43,831 nt of DNA from positions 118,308 through 162,138 of the forward strand of contig JAOAHX010000004.1 of NCBI GenBank assembly GCA_026415035.1, read 5' to 3'. Position numbers and translations under genes: made by a program. Of this stretch, positions 1 to 7,654 are shown in pieces. The notes under the pieces are model-generated. The model was not told the DNA's origin. It was given only the letters and a program-made list of their open reading frames with translations, and ran no database searches. Source of the DNA: Thermodesulfobacteriota bacterium. GTDB taxonomy: Bacteria > Desulfobacterota > BSN033 > UBA1163. Each line of letters opens with the position of its first letter. The first letter of the stretch is position 1.

Positions 1-1
1 G

Positions 2-238
2 AGAGGCCAGCCCCGTGAGGAGGAAGCTGAAAGGGTCGAGCCCTCGGAGACCCGTCTCTGCCCGGAAGGATTCTTCCTCCTCAGGCCCGGCATGAAGGTG
101 AGGCATCCCAAATTTGGCGAAGGAAGGGTGAAGGCCGTCGAAGGGATGGACGAAGACCAGAAGGCGACCATCCTCTTCGCAACCGATGGGCTCAAACGTC
201 TCAAGACCCGTCATGCCCATCTCGAAATCCTTGAGTGA
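2..238 (+). CDS. UvrD/PcrA-like helicase, C-terminal fragment
   Basis: Only the last 78 codons are inside the window; the frame is open to the left edge and ends at TGA 236-238. The readable tail has an acidic linker followed by a compact C-terminal module with GMKVRHPKFGEGRV and a strand ending near DGLKRLKTRHAHLEIL. This pattern (basic residues, H-x-x-F/W-G-x-G-x-V, then a Val/Phe strand before G-x-K-x-L) is the usual C-terminal end of superfamily 1 UvrD/PcrA DNA helicases, where it contributes to partner binding. The helicase core is not visible, so the assignment rests on this module alone. The next gene starts 17 bases downstream. Confidence 0.6.
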   Translation, partial: RGQPREEEAERVEPSETRLCPEGFFLLRPGMKVRHPKFGEGRVKAVEGMDEDQKATILFATDGLKRLKTRHAHLEILE

Positions 239-255
239 AACCGGAGGCCATAGCG

Positions 256-795
256 ATGAAGACCTACTTCATCCTCTCAGCGATCGGAAAGGACAGGCCA
301 GGGATCGTGGCCGATGTCTCGGAGGTCATTTATGAATGCGGGGGCAATATCGAGGATTCGAGCATGACCCTGCTTCGGAACCACTTCGCCCTCCTCCTCC
401 TCTTTTCGACCGAAAAGCAGGAGATCCAACAGAGGCTTTCGGCCGACCTGAAGCGGCTCGAATGGGAGAAGAACCTGAGCGTCTTCTTCTCTCCCGTCAC
501 CTTCGAAGAGGCCCATCCGGAGGCGAGAAAAGAGACCGACCGTTTCAAGATCCACACCTCAGGGATCGACCATGCGGGCATCGTCTTCCGGGTCTGCCGT
601 CTCCTGGCCGATCGATCCATCAACATCGTCGACATGAAGACCCACCGTCTCATCTCCGCGGAGAGCGGAACCCCCTTCTTCGAGATGGAGATCGAGGTCG
701 ATGTCCCCCGGACGATCTCGGAAGAGGGGTTGAGGCAGGACCTCCATCGCTTGGCAGACGACCTGAAGATCGACCTCGTCCTGCGAAGGCTTTAA
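256..795 (+). CDS. Two-ACT-domain regulator, GcvR-like
   Basis: A 179-residue protein made of two ACT domains (about residues 3-75 and 95-172). Both begin with the typical strand followed by D-R/H-x-G-I-V (KDRPGIVADV and IDHAGIVFRV), the ligand-binding turn of ACT domains. This is the architecture of GcvR, the protein that modulates glycine-cleavage gene expression in gammaproteobacteria, and of related small ACT proteins. I chose ATG 256 because GGAGG at 243-247 lies 8 bases before it; a GTG at 235 in the same frame would overlap the upstream stop and has no good ribosome site. A large glycine cleavage operon lies elsewhere in this window, but I see no GcvA-type partner regulator, so the target is unknown. 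The gene converges on porB with a 4-base overlap. Confidence 0.75.
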   Translation: MKTYFILSAIGKDRPGIVADVSEVIYECGGNIEDSSMTLLRNHFALLLLFSTEKQEIQQRLSADLKRLEWEKNLSVFFSPVTFEEAHPEARKETDRFKIHTSGIDHAGIVFRVCRLLADRSINIVDMKTHRLISAESGTPFFEMEIEVDVPRTISEEGLRQDLHRLADDLKIDLVLRRL

Positions 796-1829
796 TTGGG
801 GCCCGAGGGCTCGATCTCCATCGTCAGGGACGTGGCGAATGGCTCCCGGGGATAAGAAGGGGTGGGTTCCTCTTCGAGGCCTTCCTGGCGGCAACGTCTC
901 TGCAATCTGGCCCAGTCGAGGTCAACCTGGCTCTGGAGCGCGGCCACCAGATCCTCATAGCCCGGCGAGAGGAGGTGGCTGAACCTACCCTGCGAGGCGA
1001 ACCAATCCGTGAGGGGCCTCTTCGTCTTCGGTTGGTAGTTCAGCCTCCACTCCCCCTCCTCGACCTCGTAGAGGGGCCAGACGCAGGTCTCGACGGCGAG
1101 CCTCGAAAGGCGGTTGAGGTCCTTCGGATCGTATCGCCACCCCCGGGGGCAGGGGCTCAGGACGTTGAGGAAGGCCGGGCCATCCGCAGAAATCCCTTTT
1201 TTCACCTTCCTCATCAGATCCTGCCAGGCATGGGGAGCGGCCTGGGCCACGTAGGGGATATTATGGGCCGCCACGATGGCCGTCATATCTTTTCGGTGCT
1301 GGATCTTGCCGGCCATGGCCTTTCCCACAGGGGTGGTGGTGCTCCAGGCCGCTTTCGGCGTGGCCCCGCTCCGCTGGGTTCCCGTGTTCATGTAGGCCTC
1401 ATTGTTCAGGCAGACGTATAGGAATCGATGCCCCCTTTCGAGGGCGCCGCTCAGCCACTGGAACCCGATGTCATAGGTGGCGCCGTCCCCCGCGAAGACG
1501 ACGAACCGGATCACCCGGTCGTCGATCTTCCCCTGCCTCTTCAAGGACCGGTAGGCCGCCTCCACACCCGAGATGATGGAGGCGGCGGTTTCGAAGGCGC
1601 TGTGGATCCAGGGGACCCGCCATGCCGTGTAGGGAAAGATGGCCGTCGTGATTTCGAGACAACCGGTTGGCGTGGCCACGACCACCGGTTCTTCGATGGC
1701 GTGGAGGATTTGGCGGACGATGACCGCCTCTGCACAGCCGGAACACATCCGGTGGCCGGGCGCCAAACGCTCCGGCTGCCGCGAAAGCTCCTTGAGATTG
1801 GTCCTCTTTCCCCTCTCCTCGAATCCCAT
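792..1829 (-). CDS. porB: 2-oxoacid (pyruvate-type):ferredoxin oxidoreductase, beta subunit
   Basis: A 345-residue thiamine-diphosphate-binding subunit of a four-subunit 2-oxoacid:ferredoxin oxidoreductase, which decarboxylates a 2-oxoacid to an acyl-CoA and passes two electrons to ferredoxin in the cytoplasm. Visible features: C29-x2-C32, C57 and C227, matching the ligands of the [4Fe-4S] cluster in PorB; GDG at 115-117 starting the TPP/Mg motif, with the following Asn pair at 142-143. Length is slightly above the common 300-320 because of a C-terminal extension. It is the last gene of the porG-porD-porA-porB set, 19 bases after porA. Pyruvate is the likeliest substrate from the subunit order and motifs; 2-oxoisovalerate cannot be excluded by eye. 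Confidence 0.9.
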   Translation of the reverse strand: MGFEERGKRTNLKELSRQPERLAPGHRMCSGCAEAVIVRQILHAIEEPVVVATPTGCLEITTAIFPYTAWRVPWIHSAFETAASIISGVEAAYRSLKRQGKIDDRVIRFVVFAGDGATYDIGFQWLSGALERGHRFLYVCLNNEAYMNTGTQRSGATPKAAWSTTTPVGKAMAGKIQHRKDMTAIVAAHNIPYVAQAAPHAWQDLMRKVKKGISADGPAFLNVLSPCPRGWRYDPKDLNRLSRLAVETCVWPLYEVEEGEWRLNYQPKTKRPLTDWFASQGRFSHLLSPGYEDLVAALQSQVDLDWARLQRRCRQEGLEEEPTPSYPREPFATSLTMEIEPSGPN

Positions 1830-1848
1830 GGAAGGCTCCTTTCTTTAT

Positions 1849-3048
1849 TTATTCTCTCAGGCCGAGGTAACGGAGGGTCGGCCCGACCTCTCCAGATCGA
1901 ACGATCCTCAACAGGTCTTCGAAGACCGAGCAGATCTGCTCAGGAACCGTATCCCTTCCTCCGATGCCGAAGATATAATCGACCAGATGGGGCCGCTCGC
2001 CCTTCAGATATAATGCGGTTGCCACCTCGGTGAAGACCGGGTTTCCTTGGCCGCCGAAGAAGGCCGTCCGTTCCAGCATGGCCACCGCCCTCTTTCCCTT
2101 CAAGGCCGTCGCGATCGCCTCAGCAGGAAAAGGCCTGAAGCAGCGGACCTTGAGCATCCCTGCCCTCACCCCCTTCTTCCGCATCTCGTCGACCGCAACC
2201 CGGACCGCACCTGCGGTCGCCCCCAAGATCACGATCGCGACCTCTGCATCCTCCAGCCGGTAGGGCTCGATCAACCCATAGGGACGACCCGTAAGCCTCC
2301 CATAGGCCTCGCCGACCTCGGAGACGACCACCCCTGCCTTCTCCATCGCCTCCCACTGGGGACGCTTGTGTTCGAAGTAGTAATCGGTGAAGTCGGCCGC
2401 CCCATAGGTGACCGGATGATCCACGTCCAGGACCGAAAAGAGGGGCCTGTAGCGGCCGATCCAGTCCCTGACCGTCTCGTCGGGCAGGATTTCAACAGGG
2501 GTGAGGGTGTGGCTTAGGACGAAGCCATCGAGACAGCACATCACCGGCAGGAGCACGTCCGGGTGTTCGGCGATCCGGACCGCCTGGAGGACGTTGTCGT
2601 AGGCCTCCTGCTGGGTCTCGGCATAGAGCTGGACCCAGCAGGCATCCCGGGCTCCCATCGAGTCGTCGTGACTGCAGAGGATGTTGAGGGGGGTGTTGAA
2701 GGCCCGGTTGGTGATGTGCATCACGATCGGAAGCCGCCATCCCGAGGCCACCCAGAGCATCTCCCACATCAGGGCCAATCCAGGCCCGCAGGTGGCCGTC
2801 TGGGTCCTGGCCCCGGCCAGGGCCGCTCCGATGCAGGCGCTCAGGGCGGCGTGTTCGCTCTCGACCGGAATGAACTCGGTATCGACCCGACCCTGACTGA
2901 CGAACTCGCTGAAGGTCATCACGATCTCGGTCTGCGGGGTGATGGGGTAGGCCGCCACCACATCGGGGTTGATCTGGCGCATCGCCTCCGCAACCGCATT
3001 GTCTCCTTCGAGGGCCATTCGCAAGCCTTTCACCGGACGCTCGATCAT
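1849..3048 (-). CDS. porA: 2-oxoacid (pyruvate-type):ferredoxin oxidoreductase, alpha subunit
   Basis: A 399-residue alpha subunit holding the pyrimidine-binding half of the TPP site. The N-terminus has the family motif AAYPITPQTEI, followed by the conserved Glu-Ser-Glu-His region (PVESEHAA), the TATCGPGLALMWEM stretch and a C-terminal transketolase-like domain. The frame stays open well upstream, but the start is ATG 3048: a GGAGGGAGG ribosome site precedes it, and it overlaps the porD stop in an ATGA arrangement (3045-3048), indicating translational coupling. It would form the catalytic core with PorB. Confidence 0.9.
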   Translation of the reverse strand: MIERPVKGLRMALEGDNAVAEAMRQINPDVVAAYPITPQTEIVMTFSEFVSQGRVDTEFIPVESEHAALSACIGAALAGARTQTATCGPGLALMWEMLWVASGWRLPIVMHITNRAFNTPLNILCSHDDSMGARDACWVQLYAETQQEAYDNVLQAVRIAEHPDVLLPVMCCLDGFVLSHTLTPVEILPDETVRDWIGRYRPLFSVLDVDHPVTYGAADFTDYYFEHKRPQWEAMEKAGVVVSEVGEAYGRLTGRPYGLIEPYRLEDAEVAIVILGATAGAVRVAVDEMRKKGVRAGMLKVRCFRPFPAEAIATALKGKRAVAMLERTAFFGGQGNPVFTEVATALYLKGERPHLVDYIFGIGGRDTVPEQICSVFEDLLRIVRSGEVGPTLRYLGLRE

Positions 3049-3350
3049 CGATCCTCCCTCCTCATCAGGTGCTCCTCGACCATTGCGATCGCCTGCCGGG
3101 GGCACTCCTCCGCGCAGATGGCGCATCCCTTGCAGTACCCCAGATGGACGCCCACCACCCTGCCCTCCTCGACCCGAATGCTCCCATCCGGGCAGAAGAG
3201 CCAGCAGAGCATACAGTGGGAACATCTCTCAGGATCGATGAGAGGCCGAAGGGCCCTCCAGCTTCCGGTTTCGTACCCGACGGAGTTTCCCGCCTCGAGG
3301 ATCAACCCCCTCATCGGCAACTCTCTCCAGCCTTTCAATGTTTGAGACAT
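3045..3350 (-). CDS. porD: 2-oxoacid:ferredoxin oxidoreductase, delta (ferredoxin-like) subunit
   Basis: A 101-residue 2[4Fe-4S] ferredoxin subunit. Two C-x2-C-x2-C-x3-C-P motifs are present: C43, C46, C49, C53 and C73, C76, C79, C83. It relays electrons from the PorAB active site to external ferredoxin. ATG 3350 follows an AGGAGG ribosome site; the longer open frame to about 3491 runs antisense-like over the end of porG and lacks a start signal. It overlaps porA by four bases. Confidence 0.9.
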   Translation of the reverse strand: MSQTLKGWRELPMRGLILEAGNSVGYETGSWRALRPLIDPERCSHCMLCWLFCPDGSIRVEEGRVVGVHLGYCKGCAICAEECPRQAIAMVEEHLMRREDR

Positions 3351-3366
3351 CCTTCCTCCTCCGGGA

Positions 3367-3954
3367 CTATCCGATCTGACATTCTTGATAGGCCTTTTCA
3401 AAGGCCTCGATATTGGCCTCGGCCACCTTGGGAGAGAAGGTGGCCACGAGCTTCGTCCTGATCGTCTCGATGAGGCTCTTCTTCTGCACAACGGGTGCCG
3501 CCTTGACCAGGGCCCCTAACATGGGCGTATTCGGGATGTTTCTCTTGAGCGTATGAAGGGCGATCGAGGTCGCATTCACCACGGCCACCTTCCCCTTGCC
3601 GAAGGAAATCTTCTTCCGCACTTCCTCCGGGGTGAGGGGGGTGTTGGTCACGAGGACGCCTCCCTCCGGAGGGAGGCCCTCCGTTACATCGACAAATTCG
3701 ATGAGAGTGGGATCGATCACCACCACGATATCGGGTTCGGTCACCTGACAGTGGAGGAGGATCGGATCGGAGCTGATCCGGGTATAGGCCCGGACAGGCG
3801 CTCCCATCCTCTCGCCACCGTAATCGGGCAGGGCCTGGAAGTACTTCCCTTCCTTCATGGCGGCCTCGGCAAGAAGTTTGGCAGCCGTGACCACGCCCTG
3901 TCCTCCTCTTCCGTGGAATCGAATCTCGCTCACATCCCTCCCTGTCGCTTTCAT
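3367..3954 (-). CDS. porG: 2-oxoacid:ferredoxin oxidoreductase, gamma subunit
   Basis: A 195-residue gamma subunit. The N-terminus has the signature IRFHGRGGQGVVTAAKLLAEA (about residues 11-31) shared by PorG, KorC and IorB, followed by the DYGGERMGAPV segment typical of pyruvate-type gamma subunits. It forms part of the CoA-binding and assembly interface. It is the first por gene, 40 bases after the GAF-domain gene and with no separate promoter I can see in that gap, so the two are probably co-transcribed. Confidence 0.88.
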   Translation of the reverse strand: MKATGRDVSEIRFHGRGGQGVVTAAKLLAEAAMKEGKYFQALPDYGGERMGAPVRAYTRISSDPILLHCQVTEPDIVVVIDPTLIEFVDVTEGLPPEGGVLVTNTPLTPEEVRKKISFGKGKVAVVNATSIALHTLKRNIPNTPMLGALVKAAPVVQKKSLIETIRTKLVATFSPKVAEANIEAFEKAYQECQIG

Positions 3955-3994
3955 GGGTTCCCTTCCCGATCCTCGAATCTGATAGGAATCGATT

Positions 3995-4567
3995 TCAAAG
4001 GCTTCGACGGTATCCGTAGAAGTGGTAGAGGTCCTTCACGACAAATTCGTAATCCTTCCGGATGGTCTCGTACTTCTTCGCATTCTCGATGGCGATCGCG
4101 CCCATCTCCGAAAGCGATTTCAAAAACCCGATCTCTTCCGGCGAAAAACTTCGTGGCTCCGAGCTGTAGAGGCGGAGCGCACCGATCACCTGCCCTCCCA
4201 CCGTGAGAGGGAGAGAGAGGATCCCGACGATCCCCTCTTCCTTGGCCTCATCCCGGTACTGGACCCTCGGGTCCTGAGAGGCATCAGGAATCCAGACCGT
4301 CTTCCCCTCCATGGTCTCAGCGATGCTCCGGTCGGCATCGACAGGCCCTTTCAAAAGGTAGCGATCGCTCAACCCTTGGGTGGCCACCAACTCGAGGCGC
4401 CTCCTCCCCCTGTCGAGCAGGTAAAGGGAGCATCCCTTGACTTTCATCACCTCCACGACTTTGGTGACCAGCGATCTAAGGACTTCGTGGAGGTCGAGAG
4501 AGGAATGGATCGATTTTACCACTTCCCTGAAAGAGTCTATCAAAAACGATTTTGCCTCCATATCCAT
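3995..4567 (-). CDS. GAF-domain protein upstream of por genes
   Basis: A 190-residue cytoplasmic protein with a short N-terminal helix (LIDSFREVVKSIHSSLDLHEVL) leading into one GAF domain (about residues 25-165; GCSLYLLDRGRRRLELVATQGL and GILSLPLTVGGQVIGALRLYS are typical strands). GAF domains bind small ligands or sense redox state; no output domain follows, so it may act by protein contact. ATG 4567 is preceded by AAGGAGGT with 9-base spacing; the frame continues upstream to 4678 but that part is AT-rich and holds the promoter. Its place ahead of porGDAB in one predicted transcript suggests a sensory or accessory role in oxidoreductase activity; that is inference. Confidence 0.7.
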   Translation of the reverse strand: MDMEAKSFLIDSFREVVKSIHSSLDLHEVLRSLVTKVVEVMKVKGCSLYLLDRGRRRLELVATQGLSDRYLLKGPVDADRSIAETMEGKTVWIPDASQDPRVQYRDEAKEEGIVGILSLPLTVGGQVIGALRLYSSEPRSFSPEEIGFLKSLSEMGAIAIENAKKYETIRKDYEFVVKDLYHFYGYRRSL

Positions 4568-4661
4568 CGAAACCCTACCTCCTTCAATTATTGAGAAATG
4601 ATGTGATAGGCGTTCGAATTGAAAAAAAGCAAATTGGATGCCAAGCATAGTAAACCAAAAA

Positions 4662-4690
4662 AATATAATGATTTTCAATAACTATATCAA
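4662..4690 (-). promoter_or_regulatory. Sigma-70-like promoter for GAF-porGDAB
   Basis: On the minus strand, -35 TTGATA (4685-4690), a 17-base spacer, and -10 TATATT (4662-4667). A start near 4655 gives a leader of about 85 bases before ATG 4567. The upstream stretch 4711-4759 is very AT-rich with three TAGAAATTT-like repeats, and 4689-4711 holds an AAAGCC/GGCTTT inverted repeat. Confidence 0.6.
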
Positions 4691-4810
4691 AGCCAGAAGG
4701 CCGGCGGCTTTAGAAATTTAGAAAAAATTCGAAAATAAATTAGAAATTTTTAGAAATCTCAGAATGGAGGTTGAGGCGAGCCGCCTAAGGGGGATTTTTT
4801 TCGGGGGCTT

Positions 4811-6199
4811 TCAAGATATATTCAATTTCTTCCTGCGATACCGGAAGGTATGGTGATTCAGATGGAGCAACCTCGCTGCCTTGCTCTCGTTGCCCTCTGC
4901 GATGCGGAGGGCCTCCTCAAAGTAAGCTTTTTCCAAGGATTGCAAAAGAGCCGTAAGGTCAATCCCTTCCGGTGGAATTGAAGGGACCTCTTTGGAGAGG
5001 GGGAGGCGGTCTGGAAGATGGCCTGAAGGGGGCTTTTCGATCCCGAGATCTTTTGGGGTCAAAGTGGGCCCTTTTCCGATCAACACCGCCCTCTCCACCA
5101 TGTTCTTAAGCTCCCGTACATTGCCGACCCAGTGGTGATCCATGAGGGCCTTCTCCGCCTGAGGAGAGAAACCGGTGAAACTCTTTCCAAACTTCTTGTT
5201 GAACCGGAGGAGGAAGAATTTGGCAAGTGGGATGATGTCCTCTCGCCGTTCGCTCAACGAAGGGATCTGGATCTTGATCACGCCCAGACGGTAATAGAGG
5301 TCCTTTCGAAACTGGTCCCTCTCGGCCAGGCTCTCAAGGTCCTTGTTGGTGGCGGAGATCACCCGGACCCGGACCTGGAGTTTCTTGGTTCCCCCTATCC
5401 GATAAAACTCTCCTGCTTCGAGGAAACGGAGGAGCTTGGCCTGCGACTCGAGGCTCAAATCGCCGACCTCATCGAGGAAGAGCGTCCCATTGGCCGCCTC
5501 CTCGATCAGGCCTTTCTTGCCCGAGAGGCTCGCTCCGGTGAAGGCCCCTTTCTCATAACCGAAAAGCTCGCTCTCGATCAGTTCTTTGGGAAAGGCGGCA
5601 CAGTTGACCTTTATAAAAGGGCCCATGAAGTTTGGGCTGTGGTAATGGATGGCGCTGGCCACAAGCTCCTTCCCCACCCCTGTCTCCCCGAGGATCAGAA
5701 CGGGGGTGTCAGGGCTTCTCGCCACCATCTCCACGAATTCCATCACGTCGTGAATCACGTTGCTCTCGCCGATGAAGCAGGGAAGGTTCTCCTTCAGATA
5801 CTTCTCCTGCAGGACCTGGACCTCCTTCCTCAACCGGATCGTATCGATCGCATTGCGGATGGTGATGGCCAGGCCCTCCATGTAGATCGGCTTGACGATA
5901 TAGTCGCTCGCCCCCAGTTTCATCGCCGAGACGACCGTGTCGGTCTCCTCATAGGCGGTGACCACGATGACCAGGGCCTCCGGCAGGAGGGCCTTGATCC
6001 TCCGAAGCGCCTCGAGACCATGCATGTCGGGCAGCCCGATGTCGAGAAGAACCAGGTCCGGAGGATCCTTCGGGAGGGCCTCCAGGGCCGCCTTGGCCGT
6101 AGAAAAGGTCCTCACCCGATAATCCTTCTCCAGGGCCATGGTGATCCCCTCCCTGATGGTCTCCTCGTCGTCCAGAACGTAGATGCAATAGGAGATCAT
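4811..6199 (-). CDS. Sigma-54-dependent response regulator (NtrC family)
   Basis: A 462-residue NtrC-type activator. Receiver domain 1-120: acidic D10/D11, phospho-acceptor D53 (LVLLDIGLPD), T81 and K103. AAA+ domain about 142-375: Walker A GETGVGKE (171-178), sigma-54 contact loop GAFTGA (218-223), Walker B TLFLDE (239-244). Fis-type helix-turn-helix at the C-terminus (NESKAARLLHLNHHTFRYRRKKL). Because the GAFTGA loop is intact, it should activate sigma-54 promoters. ATG 6199 overlaps the kinase stop (ATGA, 6196-6199), so kinase and regulator are one operon and very probably partners. The signal and target promoters are unknown. Confidence 0.92.
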   Translation of the reverse strand: MISYCIYVLDDEETIREGITMALEKDYRVRTFSTAKAALEALPKDPPDLVLLDIGLPDMHGLEALRRIKALLPEALVIVVTAYEETDTVVSAMKLGASDYIVKPIYMEGLAITIRNAIDTIRLRKEVQVLQEKYLKENLPCFIGESNVIHDVMEFVEMVARSPDTPVLILGETGVGKELVASAIHYHSPNFMGPFIKVNCAAFPKELIESELFGYEKGAFTGASLSGKKGLIEEAANGTLFLDEVGDLSLESQAKLLRFLEAGEFYRIGGTKKLQVRVRVISATNKDLESLAERDQFRKDLYYRLGVIKIQIPSLSERREDIIPLAKFFLLRFNKKFGKSFTGFSPQAEKALMDHHWVGNVRELKNMVERAVLIGKGPTLTPKDLGIEKPPSGHLPDRLPLSKEVPSIPPEGIDLTALLQSLEKAYFEEALRIAEGNESKAARLLHLNHHTFRYRRKKLNIS

Positions 6200-7368
6200 G
6201 TTCGCCTTCTCTCCCTCTTCACCGGGAGTTCGATCCGGAATTCGGCGCCGCCCCAACGGCTGGTCGAGACGCTCAGCTCCCCTCCGTGGTCGTTGACGAT
6301 CCGCTGGCAGATGCTGAGCCCGATGCCCGTGCTTCCGTCCTTCGTGGTGAAGAAGGGGTCGAAGATCTTCTTTCGAAGGTGGAAGGGAACGCCCGGCCCG
6401 GAATCGGAGAGGGTGATGACGATCCGATCCTCCCGACAGGAGGTGGCAATCTCGATCTGCCTCGCTCCATCCTGCCCCTTCATCGCCTCCGAGGCATTGC
6501 TGATCAGGTTGAGGATCACCTGCCCGAAGAGATGGGGATCGGCCAGGCAGGGCGGCAGGGAAGGGGCAAAAGAGCGGTGGAGGGTGACCCCGCTCCTTCG
6601 CAAGGCGACCGCCGAGAGGTCGATGGCCTCCTGGATGGGTTGGTGAAGATCGATCAGGACGAACCTCGGCTCGGTGGGCTTGGCGAAGTCCATGACCCGA
6701 CGGATCACCCCCTCGATCTTGATCGAGGCGGAGCGGATCTTCCTGAGAATCTCCTTCACCTTCTCCCCGCTTTGCTCCTCCTGGAGGGTCGTCTCGAGGT
6801 TGTTCAAAAATATGTTGATCCCCGAAAGGGGGCTCCGGATCTCGTGGGCGATGCCCGAGGCAATCCGTCCTAAAGAGGCCATCTTGTCCTCGATCCTCAG
6901 CAGATGCTCCATCTCTTTGGCCCGGGTGATGTCCAGTTTGCTGACCAGCAGAGCCTCCCGGCCCTGGTACTCGATCGCACTGGCCCAGCAATGGACCCAG
7001 ATCATATCCTTGTCTTCCCCTCCCTGTGTCCCGGAGTAGTACCGGAAGTCCATATCGAGGGATTTCACCTCTCCCGTGAGGATCTGACGAAATCCCCTTT
7101 CGACCTTCTCGTAATCGTCCGGATGGATGTTCTCCAGCTTTCCATTTTGGAAGAATTGTGTCAGAGGGCTTGGAAGCCTCTTTTCGACCCGGTTTTCGTA
7201 AACGATCTTACCTCCTTGGATGATCAGAATCCCGATGGGCGAGTTCTCCATCAGCGTCTGGAAACGCCGTTCGCTCTCGGTCAGGGCCTTTTCCGCCTCC
7301 GCCAGACGGCGCCGTAACGATTCCAGGTCATCCTGGGGTTGGGTTTGAACCGTCTTGGGGTGATCCAT
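6196..7368 (-). CDS. PAS-domain sensor histidine kinase
   Basis: A 390-residue soluble histidine kinase with no membrane segment. Order: N-terminal coiled helix (about 12-35), PAS domain (33-150; ENSPIGILIIQGGKIVYENR), HisKA dimerisation helix with H-box GIAHEIRSPLSGI (phospho-acceptor H175), then HATPase_c with N-box (LNLISNASEA), DSGPGVP, FFTTKDGSTGIGL and a final GGAEF-type G motif. It resembles NtrB/AtoS/ZraS-like cytosolic kinases paired with sigma-54 activators, consistent with the regulator that overlaps its 3' end. PAS ligand not predictable; no cofactor-binding residue is evident. Confidence 0.9.
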   Translation of the reverse strand: MDHPKTVQTQPQDDLESLRRRLAEAEKALTESERRFQTLMENSPIGILIIQGGKIVYENRVEKRLPSPLTQFFQNGKLENIHPDDYEKVERGFRQILTGEVKSLDMDFRYYSGTQGGEDKDMIWVHCWASAIEYQGREALLVSKLDITRAKEMEHLLRIEDKMASLGRIASGIAHEIRSPLSGINIFLNNLETTLQEEQSGEKVKEILRKIRSASIKIEGVIRRVMDFAKPTEPRFVLIDLHQPIQEAIDLSAVALRRSGVTLHRSFAPSLPPCLADPHLFGQVILNLISNASEAMKGQDGARQIEIATSCREDRIVITLSDSGPGVPFHLRKKIFDPFFTTKDGSTGIGLSICQRIVNDHGGELSVSTSRWGGAEFRIELPVKRERRRT

Positions 7369-7450
7369 CTTCTCTGCTAAAAAGAAAGGCTCAAGAGGTG
7401 CTTCACTTGGAAGAAGCGCCCCTTGTCAATGCAGGTGGGCGAGCGATATA

Positions 7451-7479
7451 AAAATATCATATACGTCCCTCGTTGTAAA
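7451..7479 (-). promoter_or_regulatory. Possible promoter for the kinase-regulator pair
   Basis: Minus strand: TTTACA (7474-7479), 17-base spacer, TATTTT (7451-7456). A small perfect inverted repeat GATAT-AAAA-ATATC (7445-7458) overlaps the -10. The leader to ATG 7368 would be about 75 bases. Only four of six bases match at the -10, so this is a weak call. Confidence 0.35.
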
Positions 7480-7509
7480 GCAAAGAGGGGAAGATTGCCG
7501 AAATTTCTC

Positions 7510-7536
7510 TTGACAAGCCGAAAAATTGTTGATAAT
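7510..7536 (+). promoter_or_regulatory. Possible promoter for trpB2
   Basis: Perfect -35 TTGACA (7510-7515) and -10 GATAAT (7531-7536), but the spacer is only 15 bases; TAATGG two bases further on would give 17. The leader to ATG 7655 is about 110 bases. I see no T-box, no attenuator and no Trp-rich leader peptide in it. Confidence 0.45.
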
Positions 7537-7654
7537 GGGAGACCAATATCTGGGGGGATTCAAACGGTCATTCTTGCGGAACCGAAGGGAGGTGAGAAGG
7601 AAGCGGACGTTCACACCTTAAGGGGGAATCTGTTTAAAAAGAAGGAGGATGGTT

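Noticed and set aside
336-1421. 361-codon plus-strand frame over the ACT gene and porB
   Set aside because: It is a frame-shifted shadow of the ACT-domain gene followed by antisense porB, without a domain.
5132-6646. Long plus-strand open frame (504 codons) antisense to the kinase and regulator
   Set aside because: It lies opposite two genes with intact family motifs, and its translation has no recognisable domain; GC-rich codon use creates long antisense frames here.
7537-7654. T-box or tryptophan attenuator before trpB2
   Set aside because: No T-box core, no Trp-codon leader peptide and no terminator/antiterminator pair were found in the leader.
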